From: Gnetum montanum
Lineage: Eukaryota; Streptophyta; Gnetopsida; Gnetales; Gnetaceae
DNA length: 54,748 nucleotides
Assembly: GCA_015680685.1 (NCBI GenBank)
Contig: MNCI01021501.1
Span: 124,547-179,294, forward strand
Reading direction: 5' to 3'
Positions 32,350-42,416 of the stretch are shown here, one piece after another (position 1 is the first letter of the stretch; every line of letters begins with the position of its first letter). The notes under the pieces are model-generated. The model was given only the letters and a program-made list of their open reading frames with translations. It was not told the DNA's origin and did not search any database. The position numbers and the translations under genes were made by a program.

Positions 32350-33150
32350 AATGAAAGTCAAAAATGCATGGGAAGTGGAGGCAAAGGGTAGGCAAGTATT
32401 TAGCACATTTTTGGCCAAGGGAAGGTCTTGGTCATGTAGTTGCTTCCTAACCAGGCATGGATTAGGGAGTGTGCAAGGCTTAGGATCCTTTGGGAGGCTG
32501 TTGGCTTCAACCCCTTATTTGGGTGTGTTAGCCTTAGGCACTATATTGGTTGTTATAGGTGTACCACCAAGAAACTCTCCTTCTAAAACTTGTGCCATGT
32601 CTATGTCATGGATAGTGGAAGAGGAAGCGCTATCACCATGGATGATAACTTGACCACCTTCGTATGGAAGGTGGATTTCTTGGTGGATGGGAGAGGAGAT
32701 GGCACGTAGTTGGGCTAGCCAAGGCCTACCTAGAATCATGTTGAAACTTGGCATCTCCTCTATGACAGTGAAATTTGTGCTAATGGGGAATTTCTCTCCT
32801 ACCAAAAAGGCTAAGTTGATGATACCTTTGACTGTGACGTGTGATCCATTGAAGGATTTTAGACATGTGGTTTTGGTTGGCCTAATTTCATCTACCAAGC
32901 CTATCTTGTCGATAACGGAGTACAGTACTACATTTGTTGTTGCACCATCATCAACATGTACCCTGTGGATGGTACATTGTTTGATACAAATGCTAATGGA
33001 TAGTGGAGCTATAGTAACCTCCCCTTATTCGGGGTTAACTTTGAATGCATTATTGTAGAACACTAGAGATGTTGAACCCAATTCTTGCGGTGTAGGGGGC
33101 AGCATTGTTGCATGGATGGATGTCTCATCTACAGGGATGTCCTCCGTAAC
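32350..33150 (-). pseudogene. Protease of the gag-pro element
   Basis: Minus-strand reading: near 32900-33060, VTIAPLSISI, then HRVHVDDGATTNVVLYSVID (the retropepsin site, here D-D-G-A); then VDEIRPTKTTCLKSFNGSHV and the C-terminal half FPISTNFTVIEEMPSFNMIL followed by GRPWLAQLRAISSPIHQEIH (32515-32898). The last block is the standard ILGRxWL segment that closes plant gypsy proteases. After a stop at 32515 the same frame reads on as GVEANSLPKDPKPCTLPNPC to about 32350. It lies in a different frame from gag, with a break between 33060 and 33569. Confidence 0.8.
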
Positions 33151-33568
33151 AGGAATGGAGGCCAAGATCTAGGCCAATGCTTGGAAGTGAGTAGATGAGG
33201 TCATGACTAGGTCATACAAGCTCAACGTTTTGTTCTTTTGTTTGAGCATTTGTTTCACCTAGGTTAGTGCAACTGCAAAGTATTTGTCATTAGCCATTGT
33301 GTTGGCTTTGACTTCCTCCATGTGGCTTGAGAGACAGATCTCTCACAGAGGGGACTTAAGCTTGGTTTGCTTGGCTTGCTTGGGGGTAGGGGCCCTAGTG
33401 TTCAGTTGTGGTCTTTGCTTCAGCCATGGGAGTTGCGAGATGCTCATTTGTCCTCTTGCATTGCCATTTGGTGAGTCTACCCAAGTTGCTAGTGGAGTCA
33501 ACCCTTTAAGGAGGAGGGATCAAGATGTTGTCCACTATTGGGTTTTGGGTAGGTGAGGGGCCAACACG

Positions 33569-35866
33569 TTATGGCACCCTTATGGTAAAGGGTGGCTTAG
33601 GCGGAGTTTTTGTGTGGTCAACTCGTTGTGGCACCTTGATAACAAAAGGTTGCTTAGCAGTTGTTGTTACATCATGCCAGTTTAACGTCTTAGTGGATGG
33701 TTGCTGTGGAAATTTGACCACAAAGGGTGTTGTGAGTGCTCGAGGTGGCACTTTGATAATAAAGCAAGGCCTCTTGCTTGTGGAGGTTGAGGGAATCCTT
33801 GCCTTGCTGGGAGGCACACGGATGACAAAAGGTTGTTGCGTAGGTTTAGACTTACCACCTATGCTAATGGAATTTATGACATAGGAGGCATCATCTGTGT
33901 TGTATTGAATCACCGTGTTAGGCACCAGTTGGCCACGTTCTATCATTCTTTGCAGGTCATCCTGCAAAGCACGACAATTATCTGTATTGTGACCAGCCAA
34001 TTGGTGGTAATGACAGTATTGGTCCAGCTTGAAGTGTTGTGGAATTGGGGGCTCATTTGGCACTGCTAAAGCGGGGTTCCTTAGTAGTTTGCAGTACCTA
34101 TCATGTCTTTGGCAGGTAATTGCCGATACATGTTTGTGTTGGATTTGCCCAGCTTTCAAGAGTTTCTCTAGTAGTTCAAAGGGTTGCACTGGTAGTGGTG
34201 TATACTTTGAGCGGCCCTTGCACTGAAAGTTGGGTCTTGGGATAGCCATTGTCAATGTAGGTGAGTTGGTGCCAGAATTGGCAATTTTGTTAGTTGGGGC
34301 TTGGGGCTGCTTNATCAATGTAGGTGAGTTGGTGCCAGAATTGGCAATTTTGTTAGTTGGGGCTTGGGGCTGCTTAGCTGTTGGGTCCCGGTTAGTTGCT
34401 TTTGTGCTTTTGGCAACATGCTTGCAAGCATGTTGGTTTTTGTAGGTGACATAGGCTAGATCATTGCTAGCTTGTGCTACATCCTCTATGCTTTTTGCTT
34501 AGGCAAAGGCTTGGTTAAGAAACTTTGGGGCTAGATAATACAGTTTGGACTTAATAAAGTCATTTACTGCACCTTTAAATATGACCAGTAGATGCGCTTT
34601 TGCTAGGGGTTCATGCATCTCACTCAATGCAGCATTCCAACATTGGAGGAATTTTGGCATGGGCTCTACAGGCCCCTATTTAACTTTCATCAGCTGGTCA
34701 AGGGTTGCTTCAGGCTTTAGGTTGTACCTGAAACATGTCACAAACTTGGCTATGAGATCCTCCAAAGAGGAGATTGAGGCCTTGGGTAGTGCATGATACC
34801 AGTCCAAGGCCTTGCTAGTGAGTGACATGGGGAACACGCGCATGATAGTGTATGGTGAAGCTTGAAGGAGTAGGCATTTAGATCGAAATGTGACCAAGTG
34901 TGCATTGGGGTCCCCTTCACCATTGTACTTGGTAAATTGAGACAGTTGGGCCCCAGTTGGGAGAGTTAGATATGGTACCATAGGACTTATGGGATCATTT
35001 TGATAGAAGTCCACCACCTTAATGGTGTCAGAGGAGGCAGCCTTAAGTCAGTTGATCTCCTCCATCAAGCTTTGTATAAGCTAGAATGCCTAATCCAAGC
35101 TTAGGGATGTGCCAGCTGGTTGCATTGGTTGGGCTTGGGTTGGTTGCATAGCATAGGGCAGAATTTTTTGTTATGGAGTTTGCTAGTTTAACGTCATAGT
35201 AGATGGGTTCTGTCAGTTTAACGTCATAGCAAATGATTGCTGATGTAATGGCTGAGCGATGGGTGTGGTGATTGGAGTGGGCCACACATGGATGGGTTGG
35301 ATGGACACTGCAGACACCAATGAGATAGGTAGGATGTAGGATGCCAGAGTTATTTGGGGCTCAGAGGTGGCCCCTACATGAGCATAGTGTTGGGCAAATG
35401 CATTAGATGCTTGCAAGGAAGGTTGAACTGGCATGGTCACTATCTTGGAGGGGATGGATGGACCAAACTGAGGAGGAGTTGTACTAGGGAGTGGTTCTTG
35501 GAAGAAGGTGTGGAGGTGGCTCTTATGTTTGGAGTAGGTCTCGAACTTGTCTTCCTCTCTTTGTGAGGCTTCCTCGTAGGTTGTCCCTGCATCATGCTTG
35601 TTTGCACAGATGAGTTGGGACAACAACTGGTGGTAAGGCTTTGTGAGTGGGATTATGTCAAACAAAGAGGGGCTATACTCCTATCAGTTTCGGTGGACTC
35701 GTTCGTAATCCTGTTTTGCCTCTAAATTGAGGTAATCTACTGATAGTCCTACTTGGATTTTGGCACAAACAAAATTGTATTGTTCATGGCTTAACATAGC
35801 ATGCTTTGGCTATATTGTGGTATCAAATGTGTTAGACACCAACGTGGAAGGTTGATTTGGATTCAT
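33569..35866 (-). pseudogene. gag of the gag-pro element
   Basis: All parts share one frame from ATG at 35866 down to 33569, interrupted by stops. N-terminal: HEQYNFVCAKIQVGLSVDYL. Then SPLFDIIPLTKPYHQLLSQL and a Pro/Gln-rich linker (35213-35665). The gag core follows (34676-35017): YNGEGDPNAHLVTFRSKC, MSLTSKALDWYHALPKASI, FVTCFRYNLKPEATLDQLMK. C-terminal (33569-34318): FELLEKLLKAGQI, a zinc-knuckle-like YCHYHQLAGHNTDNCRALQD, and several FVIRVPP repeats. The start is chosen because it lies just after the leader repeats and keeps the frame. Gag would build the particle. Minisatellite-type units are embedded in the coding region near 33675 and 35184-35232. Confidence 0.85.
34252..34375. other. 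61-bp exact duplication around a single N
   Basis: The sequence 34252-34312 is repeated at 34315-34375, separated by one N (34313) and one A. An exact repeat of a contig end on both sides of a one-base gap is what an unmerged overlap gives. The extra 63 bp happen to keep the gag frame. Confidence 0.85.
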
Positions 35867-35904
35867 GTTCACAAATCAGGTTGTCAGAGTTGTTGTTTGC
35901 AAAA

Positions 35905-36183
35905 AAATGACTAAATCTACTGGTAGTAGGAAAACAACAGAAAAATGAATAAATCTGCTAGTAGTAGGAAAAATGATTAAATCTGCCGGTAGCAGGAAAA
36001 CAGCAAAAAAAATGACTAAATTTGCCTGTAGTAGAAAAATAGCAAGAAAAATGACTAAATCTATCGGTAGCAAAAAACGACTAAATCTGTCAATAGTAGG
36101 GTAATGGCCAAGTATGAAAATGCAGAAAAATGACCAAATTTGAAAATGTAGAAAAAATGCTAAGTATGAAAATGCAGAAAAGG
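35905..36183. repeat. Leader minisatellite of the gag-pro element
   Basis: Six units of 26-42 bp with AAAAATGACTAAATCTGCYGGTAGTAGG and a variable AAAACAGCA tail run from 35905 to about 36103. They are followed by three copies of an AAGTATGAAAATGCAGAAAA unit to 36183. The position, between PBS and gag, matches that of the 22205-22560 array of old Tat. Confidence 0.85.
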
Positions 36184-36205
36184 CCCTCCTTCTAGTGCCA
36201 AAAAC
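36182..36205 (-). other. Primer binding site of the gag-pro element
   Basis: On the minus strand the 5' LTR is followed by GTTTTTGGCACTAGAAGGAG and GGCC. TGGCACTAGAAGGAGGG is the presumed pairing with a tRNA 3' end (complement ...CTAGTGCCA). The tRNA is not identified. Confidence 0.65.
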
Positions 36206-37105
36206 TAGTGCGACAGAAAATGTCTGTGGTTGGAAACACCGAGAGCTTTTCGGGCACACAACCTAACCCTAGATCCAAGCAAGGGCCGTGCTAGATAAAA
36301 CAGAAACGGGATGCCCTGAGCGGTATGGTCGATCAAACAGGGACTTAATCGGTGTACAATAACCCTTTTGCAAACAATAAAAGAAAACGCAATGTGCACG
36401 GCAGTAGAAACATGCTAAAGTGCGTAACAAGGCAGTGAACACGATTTAATGCTTAAAAATGCTAAATAAATGTTGTGATTAGCCAAAAAGAGAGTTTGAA
36501 TAGAAAGATACACCACCCTGAACAAGAGTACAAGTATACAAAGTGTACAATAGGCACAGTAGGAGCGGAATCACAGCCTCGGTGGTGTCGGGCTATGAAA
36601 TCTAGTGCTCATTGTGATAAACTGTGCCTCTTGGGTCAGTGGTCACAGTATACCATGTGATGTAGTTGTGCCTCTTTGTCAGTGTGGTGTGCTCTGGGTC
36701 TCATTCACCCACGGAGCTAAGTGCCAAAATGCTAAAATGCCAAATGCCAATTGCTTTGCCGATGAAGAAAATTGAATCCTTTCCCCCTTCTCCTCTTCCC
36801 TTTTTTTTAAAGAGGGCACAAAGGTATTTATAGGGTTAGGGTTAGCCCAAAATGCAAATCTAGCACCATGTGGCAATGTGGTAGGTAACAAAGTGTAATA
36901 GTGCGTAACAATGTAGCGTAACGGGGTGCTACGCTACGCTACGCACTATAGTAGGGTGCTACGCTACGCTACTCACTATAGTAGGGTGCTACACTAACAC
37001 TATAGCAAGGTGCTACACTACACAACATAGCAGCACGTAACAACGCATAACACTTAGCCATATTTGCAGTTGCGATGCTGAGACCCAAAATTTTATGGTG
37101 TTTCA
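36206..37105 (-). repeat. 5' LTR of the gag-pro element (900 bp)
   Basis: Starts (minus strand) TGAAACACCATAAAATTTTG at 37105 and ends at 36206. TATAAATACC on the minus strand lies at 36823-36832. U3, at about 36905-37030, holds a tandem array described separately. Confidence 0.9.
36905..37030. repeat. U3 array of GCTACGCTA and ACTATAGTAGGGTGCTAC
   Basis: About three ~32-bp units, each ACTATAGTAGGGTGCTACGC plus TACGCTAC, with internal TACGC doublings. The array lies 75-200 bp upstream of the TATA box on the minus strand, where enhancer repeats occur in other LTRs. The sister LTR has only one full unit and an expanded CTATG run in its place (30470-30541), so the array changed length after insertion. 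Confidence 0.75.
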
Positions 37106-37304
37106 ATGGAAATAATATGTTTTGATAATATTGATTTTATTTATAGGGCAAGGCCTTTAAGGATTGGTTGTAAGATGAAAACATAAAAAGGCATCCCCAA
37201 AATTGTTAGGCCTTTCCTTTTTGTTGATTTTGAGTTTCTTCTCTCTATAGTACTCTACCTTTGTACTTTGACTTTTTATTTTATAATATATATATATTTT
37301 AAAA
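37106..37304 (+). other. Flank right of the gag-pro element
   Basis: Begins with the target duplication ATGGA. No coding motif; a TATATATATATA run lies at about 37287-37299. It separates the pol remnant 28641-29742 from the integrase at 37305. Confidence 0.4.
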
Positions 37305-38365
37305 TTCGACATCCATCATGGAAGTGTCTATGTATTTCATTAGGGGAATTCCAAAAAAATGAAGTGGAAATGATTTAATCTTTGTAGTTATGGATAGATT
37401 CATGAAGATGACACATTTTATTTTTTACATTAAAGTGATGCTTTCTATATTACAAATTTGTTTTTCTAGCATGTTGTCCATTTGCATGACATTTTGTTGT
37501 CTATTGTGAGTGATAGGGATTCAAAATCTGTTCGTTATTTTGGAGATCCTTATGGAGGATTTTGGGAATCAAATTGAATTTTTCAAGTGTCAGTCATCCT
37601 CAATCTAATGGATAAACTAAAGTAATTAATAAATCATTGTTAAAAATCTTGAGATGCATATGTGATGATCAATCAAATGGATGGGAGAATTTGTTGTCTC
37701 ATACTAAATTCTCTTATGATAATGCATTTTATTTCAACATTGGGAAAAGCCCTTTTGATGCAAATTATGAGTTTAATCCTATAATGTTGGATGACATAAA
37801 ACATTTTAATAGGGAAGCATAATTAAGTGCTAATTTTGTATAAGAAATAAAAGACTTACATTCTCAAGTGAGAGAAAACTTGATCAAGAAGGTTGAAGAG
37901 GTGTTCCAAAAGAAGAATGAGTGTAAGAGGAAGCTCAAATTTAAGGTTGGTGGTTTGGTGTAAATCCACTTAAAGAAGAAAATGCTAAGAGAAATTAATT
38001 TCTCTAAACTAAAAGCAAAGAAGATGGAGCCTTTCAAAATAAAGGCAAGAATTAATGACAATGCTTTTAAGACTTTGATGCCTAATGATATGGACATGGC
38101 TTTTGTTTTCAATGTTTTAGATTTAACCCATTATCATCGGTTTGATGGTGACCAAACCTTGGTGAGAATCATGGAGGAATTGAAGGTTACCTTTAATGAT
38201 ACTAAGTCTTCTAAGAAAATGAAGGTAGTTGCCTTGAAGAAGAGGGGGGCTTCAACCATATGAGACATAAAGAGGTTTGAGTACTTAATCCATTGGAAGC
38301 ATCAAGATGTTGCTAATATTGTGTGGATTCATGAAATTGAATTAGCTAAGTGAGGTATCACTACT
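37305..38365 (+). pseudogene. Gypsy integrase core and C-terminus
   Basis: Plus-strand readings: SW-EVSMYFI-RGIPK with a frameshift, then NDLIFVVMDRFMKMTHFI (37370-37425); the core continues with VSDRDSKSVRYFGDPYG-like text (37500-37560), QSNGWENLLSHTKFSYDNAF and NIGKSPFDANYEF (37637-37822). The C-terminal part reads KVGGLV, INFSKLKAKKMEPFKIKARI, NDNAFKTLMPNDMDMAFVFN then VLDLTHYHRFDGDQ (37980-38263). This is the usual chromovirus-like integrase tail. It fits as the continuation of the 28641-29742 pol, although the PWE..SM and FVV.D. blocks occur at both places. Confidence 0.75.
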
Positions 38366-38514
38366 ACATGACTAATTGGGTGCTGAATTTTTTTGTGACT
38401 TAGGGGTTCTTTCCCCTCCATTGAGGGCCATTGTTGAAGGCCCACGATTTGTAATCTCCTGTAGTCTTTCTTTTTCAGTAATATAATCTTGAATATTTTC
38501 TTAAAAAAAAAAAG

Positions 38515-39053
38515 AAAAAGAAAATTTGTGCCCATCATAAAAGAAAATTCATGTGTCAACAAAATCAACAAAGCTTCTCTCAACATGTCTTTTGGGATTG
38601 CTCATTCTCTCAACACATGTGGAAATGGTGTCAATCTCTCCAAGTTTTCCTTCCTAACCATTCTATTGGTTTTCCTCACTGTATCTTTCAAGATGATTGT
38701 GTTAAGCGTCACCTTCAAAAAGCCTGGAAAATCCTCTTATTCGAGATTATCTTCTTTATTTGGAAATGTCGCCTAGATGCTTGGTATCACAACACAAACT
38801 ACAATGAATTTGACTACGGTATGAAATGCTCTATTGCTAGTAATGTTCAACTTCAATGTCGAGAACTAGGCTTTATCAATAATATTACCTTTTTCTAAAT
38901 TTTGAATTAGTTGTATTGGTCTCTTTTTTCAGCTACAGTCCCGGGGGTGCGATAAGCTTTTCTCTTGTTGCAAGTGACTGGGGGGTCATCTTGCAACATT
39001 GGGCTCTGTTAAGGTTTTGGTTATTATTTTTCTTCTTGAGCTTGTAGCTCACC
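38515..39053 (+). pseudogene. LINE 3' end (zinc-binding domain after RT)
   Basis: The frame 38551-38898 reads QHVFWDCSFSQHMWKWCQSL, then WKILLFEIIFFIWKCRLDAW. This is the reverse-transcriptase zinc-binding domain found at the C-terminus of plant L1-like ORF2 (pattern HLFWxCxxSxxxW...FxIWxxRN). The remaining codons to 38898 form the tail, and the sequence to 39053 is presumably the 3' untranslated region. The 5' parts of the LINE are absent, as usual for 5'-truncated insertions. Confidence 0.75.
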
Positions 39054-39095
39054 NNNNNNNNNNNNNNNNNNNNNNNNNNNNNNNNNNNNNNNNNN
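39054..39095. other. Assembly gap, 42 N
   Basis: A run of 42 undetermined bases in or just after the LINE 3' end. Frames reported across it have no meaning. Confidence 1.
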
Positions 39096-39460
39096 CCCCA
39101 ACAAAGCTTCTCCCACAATGTGAAAAAAAATTCCCTCAACATAAAAAAAATTATGTTTTAATTGAACTTTATAATTATTAAAAAAAAACATTTTACAAAA
39201 TTGTGTTCATTACAAAGTAAAATTCATGCACAAAAATGCACTGAAAAAATCAACAAAGCTTTTTGTATGCAGTGAAATAAATTATCAGCGGGAAAAATCT
39301 ATTGCATTGTTTTAGCAGAACTTTATTGAAAATATCATCCTTACCCGTCTAAAAAAACAAATCCAAAATCGGTGAATATTGTGTGCAGGGCAACTCGAGT
39401 AGTACTGGTAGTTTACAGTCAGACGCGATAAACCATCGCAGGCGGAATAAACTGCTCCCT
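39096..39460. other. A-rich spacer before the RHM pseudogene
   Basis: Poly-A-like runs (39123-39130, 39143-39150, 39180-39188) and no gene. Around 39190-39260 the phrases GTAAAATTCATG and AATCAACAAAGCTT resemble 38518-38580 at the start of the LINE fragment, so a short direct repeat may flank the LINE and gap. Confidence 0.4.
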
Positions 39461-39467
39461 CATTACC

Positions 39468-39475
39468 TATAATAC
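39468..39475 (+). promoter_or_regulatory. TATA-like box of the RHM relic
   Basis: TATAATAC lies about 390 bp upstream of the ATG and just before a CT-rich stretch (TCTGTTCTCTTTCTCTCTG, 39482-39500), typical of plant transcription starts and leaders. It supports a copy made from genomic DNA that brought its promoter along. Confidence 0.4.
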
Positions 39476-39651
39476 ATTGTTTCTGTTCTCTTTCTCTCTG
39501 TTGCTGTTTGCTTTTTCGCGATGGTGTTCTCTCTGTTGTTTCTTTTAGCAGATCGTGATTCGCACCATGACCGCTTCAAATCGTCTCTTCTTCAAATCCC
39601 AAATCCCAATCCGTGAAGTGGAGAATAATTATGTTCACGCTCCAAATTAAG

Positions 39652-39838
39652 GTACTGCAAACGTATTCTGCATATTTGCATATCATTGAATCACTTGCAA
39701 TTCTGGTTTTCATTCTTGAGATTTTTTATTTGGCTTTTCTGCTTTCCTCGATGTTCTAGCTCTGAAGCAGATCTGTGAAGCTAATTTTCTGTATTCCCGG
39801 TTGAATCGATATTAGGACCTAGTTCTGGTTCTGGGCAG
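39652..39838 (+). other. Leader intron of the RHM relic
   Basis: GTACTGCAAACG at 39652 and the pyrimidine-rich TTCTGGGCAG ending at 39838 frame a 187-bp stretch, 18 bp before the ATG at 39857. The T-rich interior fits a plant 5' untranslated intron. This is an inference from splice signals only. Confidence 0.45.
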
Positions 39839-39856
39839 GTTTCTTTTGCTGCTTTC

Positions 39857-41590
39857 ATGGCGCCTCCAGATTATGTGCCCAGGAACATTTTGATCACCGG
39901 AGTGGCCGGATTTATCGCCTCTCGTGTGGCCAACAGGCTTGTCAAGAACTACCCACAATACAAGATCGTGGTTCTTGATAAGCTCGATTACTGCTCAAAT
40001 TTGAAAAATCTTTTGCCATCGAATTTGAAGAATCTTTTGCCCTCAAAACCGTCCCCGAATTTCAAATTCGTGACGGGAGACATTGCCAGTGTAGGTCTGG
40101 TGCATTACCTGCTAATCACAGAGGGGATCGACATCATCATGCATTTTGCCTTCCAAACCCACGTTGACAATCCGTTTGGGAACAGTTATGAGTTCACCAA
40201 AAACAATATTTATGGAAGCCATGTGCTACTGGAGGCATGGAAGGTCACTGGACAGATTAAGAGGTTTATCCATGTTACCACTGATAAGGTTTATGGGAAA
40301 CCTGATGCTCCTGAAACATCACCCCACCAATCAAGACAGCCGGTATAACTGGCATAAGTGGTATATCGGTTATCTTGACTGGTGAGGTGATGTTTCTGGA
40401 GCTCTGCTGCAGGTTTGAGCAGGGTTTGTGAAGGATCCGAGGAAAATGGAACAGTTATGGGCCTTTCATCTGCTCAGAGCAATTCAATGACTAGACAAGA
40501 TAGAATGGTTGTTCCTTCTTCCAGGAGTGGTGGGATTGGACAGAAGGTGGGTATGAAGATTCTGATATATGGCAGGACTGGATGGATGGATCGGTGGGCT
40601 TCTGGGTCAATTCTGTTGGAAGCAGGGCATTTCTGTCGGGTATGGAAATGTAAGATTGGAGGAAAGGGCTCTGCTGCTGCATGATACCCATACTGTGAAA
40701 CCGACCCATGTCTCCAGTGCAGCAGGAATCATTGGCAGGCCTAATGTTGACTGGTGTGAAACTCATAAGCAAGAAACTGTTTGGGTCAATGCTGTGGTCA
40801 CCTTGAATTTGGCAGATGTTTGCAAAGAAAATGGTTTGTTGCTAGTGAATTTTCCAGCTGGGTGCATTTTTGAGTGATGAATCTCATCCTTTAGGCAGTG
40901 GAATGGGTTTTAAGGAAGAAGATAAACCCAATTTTAATGGATCGTTTTATTCAAAGACCGAGGCAATGGTAAGAAACTTTAAACTATCAAGCAAAATTTC
41001 ATTTCTAATTTACTGTAGTTTATTTATGCATTAGATAGAATATCAGTGTTTTATACTAGAGTTGTTTTCAAGTTAGAATCAAGGAACGTTACAGAATTTT
41101 TTAAAAGGTTTCATACTCATATCACATCTTGACTTGTTTTTAAGCATTAGGTTAGGATTCATGGTTATTCCCCATGGTTTAGATTTGAGCACAAGCACAT
41201 TTAACTTTTAAAAAATGGTTATCTATAAAATCAGGTTGTAATTTATGAAAAATAATGGTTATTCTAGTGGTTTTGAACTCTTTCATTTATTTGTTCTAGC
41301 TTGAATGAAAGGTCTTGACAAAATTAATTTATAAGCAAATGATAAGTTTCATATTAGGTTTAATTGTGCAATATTTTTCAGAAAATTAAAACTTAATTGA
41401 TATTTCAGTGACTTTTTTATTTTCTTCACAGGTGGAAGAGGTGCTAAAGGAATATTCAGCACAATTTCATTACAAAAATTTCTCTTTACAACAAGGTTGT
41501 CAACATTCCAAATAGAATGATAGTTCTTGACGAGATGTTGGAGATGTACAAAGAGTATATACTATTTGGGTTTCATGTGGACAAATTTTA
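39857..41590 (+). pseudogene. RHM: RHM (UDP-rhamnose synthase) pseudogene
   Basis: RHM converts UDP-glucose to UDP-rhamnose in the cytosol: an N-terminal 4,6-dehydratase and a C-terminal 3,5-epimerase/4-reductase. Exon 1 (39857-40348) keeps NILITGVAGFIASRVANRL (NAD-binding GxxGxxA), KIVVLDKLDYCSNLKNL, FAFQTHVDN and KVTGQIKRFIHVTTDKVYG. The catalytic TDE is TDK. A 24-bp tandem duplication repeats NLKNLLPS. Then about 230 residues, including the YxxxK site, are missing. GDVSGALL reappears at 40387, and the C-terminal domain follows with ILIYGRTGW, a frameshift at about 40585, GGLLGQFCWKQGISVGYG, GRPNVDWCETHKQET, LADVCKENGLLLVNF, a further frameshift after GCIFE (40875), and GSGMGFKEEDKPNF to 40968. 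After an intron come VEEVLKEYS and KVVNIPNRMIVLDE, a further loss, and MLEMYKEY. The retained intron rules out a processed copy. The normal protein is about 670 residues. Confidence 0.93.
40969..41431 (+). other. Retained intron of the RHM pseudogene
   Basis: Donor ATG|GTAAGAAAC at 40969 and acceptor TTTTCTTCACAG ending at 41431 interrupt the conserved SFYSKTEAM/VEEVLKEY junction exactly between codons. The interior is T-rich. Both splice signals look intact although the exons are broken. Confidence 0.8.
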
Positions 41591-42416
41591 TTGTTGAAGA
41601 ACAAGCATAACTATTACATTTGCAATGTTTAGATCAGCTTTTTGGTTTGTTTTTTGGTGGGAATCCACTGTAATTGATTTTGAACCTTATCATATTTATG
41701 TGTAATTGATTTTTAATAATCAACTAGTTTTAAAGAAATGTTATTTCTTGAGTTCCTTGAATAATGATTTTCAAAAGTTTACATAGTTTACAAATTTCAT
41801 GCATGATCTAGATTTAGACATGATGTTTTTTGAAAAATGTTTAAGTCTTTACATCTTTCTCCATAGATTAATAGTTTTCTAGATCGTCATAGATTTACTA
41901 CCTACCTTTCCTTTCTTAATATCTAAAGGGCATGCTTTACATTTTCCCTCTTGGTCAAGGCCTTTGCATATAAGTAGGAATGATTAAAAATTAACACTAT
42001 TTTTTACAATTATAACTTAAATCATATTATTTTATTTTATTGTTTTCATTTACTCGAGTAATGATTGCATTAATCATTGCACATGTCTTAAACATTTCAA
42101 TGCTAATCAGAAATTTCAAGAGTAGCTTTGATGAAGGTTATAAATTGATTATTATTATTTTTTTAAAAAATTGTTGCTTATTAATACCACATGAAGGTCA
42201 GGAAAATGAATGCTTTTGGAAACATAAAATCTTAAAACATCAAATGTAGATTAAATTTGAATTTTTTTTTTTTTTTTACACCTTAACAACCCCCCCAAAT
42301 TTGAATTTTTGAAAACATTTGTAATCCTGCCTATTTTAATTTTATTAATTTGAGGGGAGCTCAACATGGTCTTTCTATTTAACTCTACACTATGATGAGT
42401 AATGGTGAACCTTAAT

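Larger units (their letters stand above)
29743..37105 (-). mobile_element. Complete non-autonomous Tat-like element (gag-pro only)
   Basis: Two LTRs (29743-30622 and 36206-37105) bound a 5583-bp interior and are flanked by a perfect 5-bp duplication ATGGA (29738-29742 and 37106-37110). On the minus strand the order is LTR, PBS, minisatellite, gag, protease, second minisatellite, 3' untranslated region, PPT (AAAGAGGGGCCAT), LTR. There is no RT, RNase H or integrase: only about 1.7 kb of non-coding sequence separates protease from PPT. It must have relied on enzymes from relatives such as the autonomous type represented by old Tat, with which it shares gag, protease, PBS, both minisatellite positions and the 3' untranslated region. 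The LTRs differ by many transitions, so it is not recent. Confidence 0.9.

Noticed and set aside
33284-33884. Plus-strand open frames of 90-119 codons
   Set aside because: They are shadows of the minus-strand gag, whose motifs (zinc-knuckle-like region, FVIRVPP repeats) define the true strand.
34315-34375. Biological tandem duplication in gag
   Set aside because: The exact copy borders a single N, and two further sites in the window show the same pattern, so an assembly overlap is more likely.
38999-39181. Open frames crossing 39054-39095
   Set aside because: They run through 42 undetermined bases and have no meaning.
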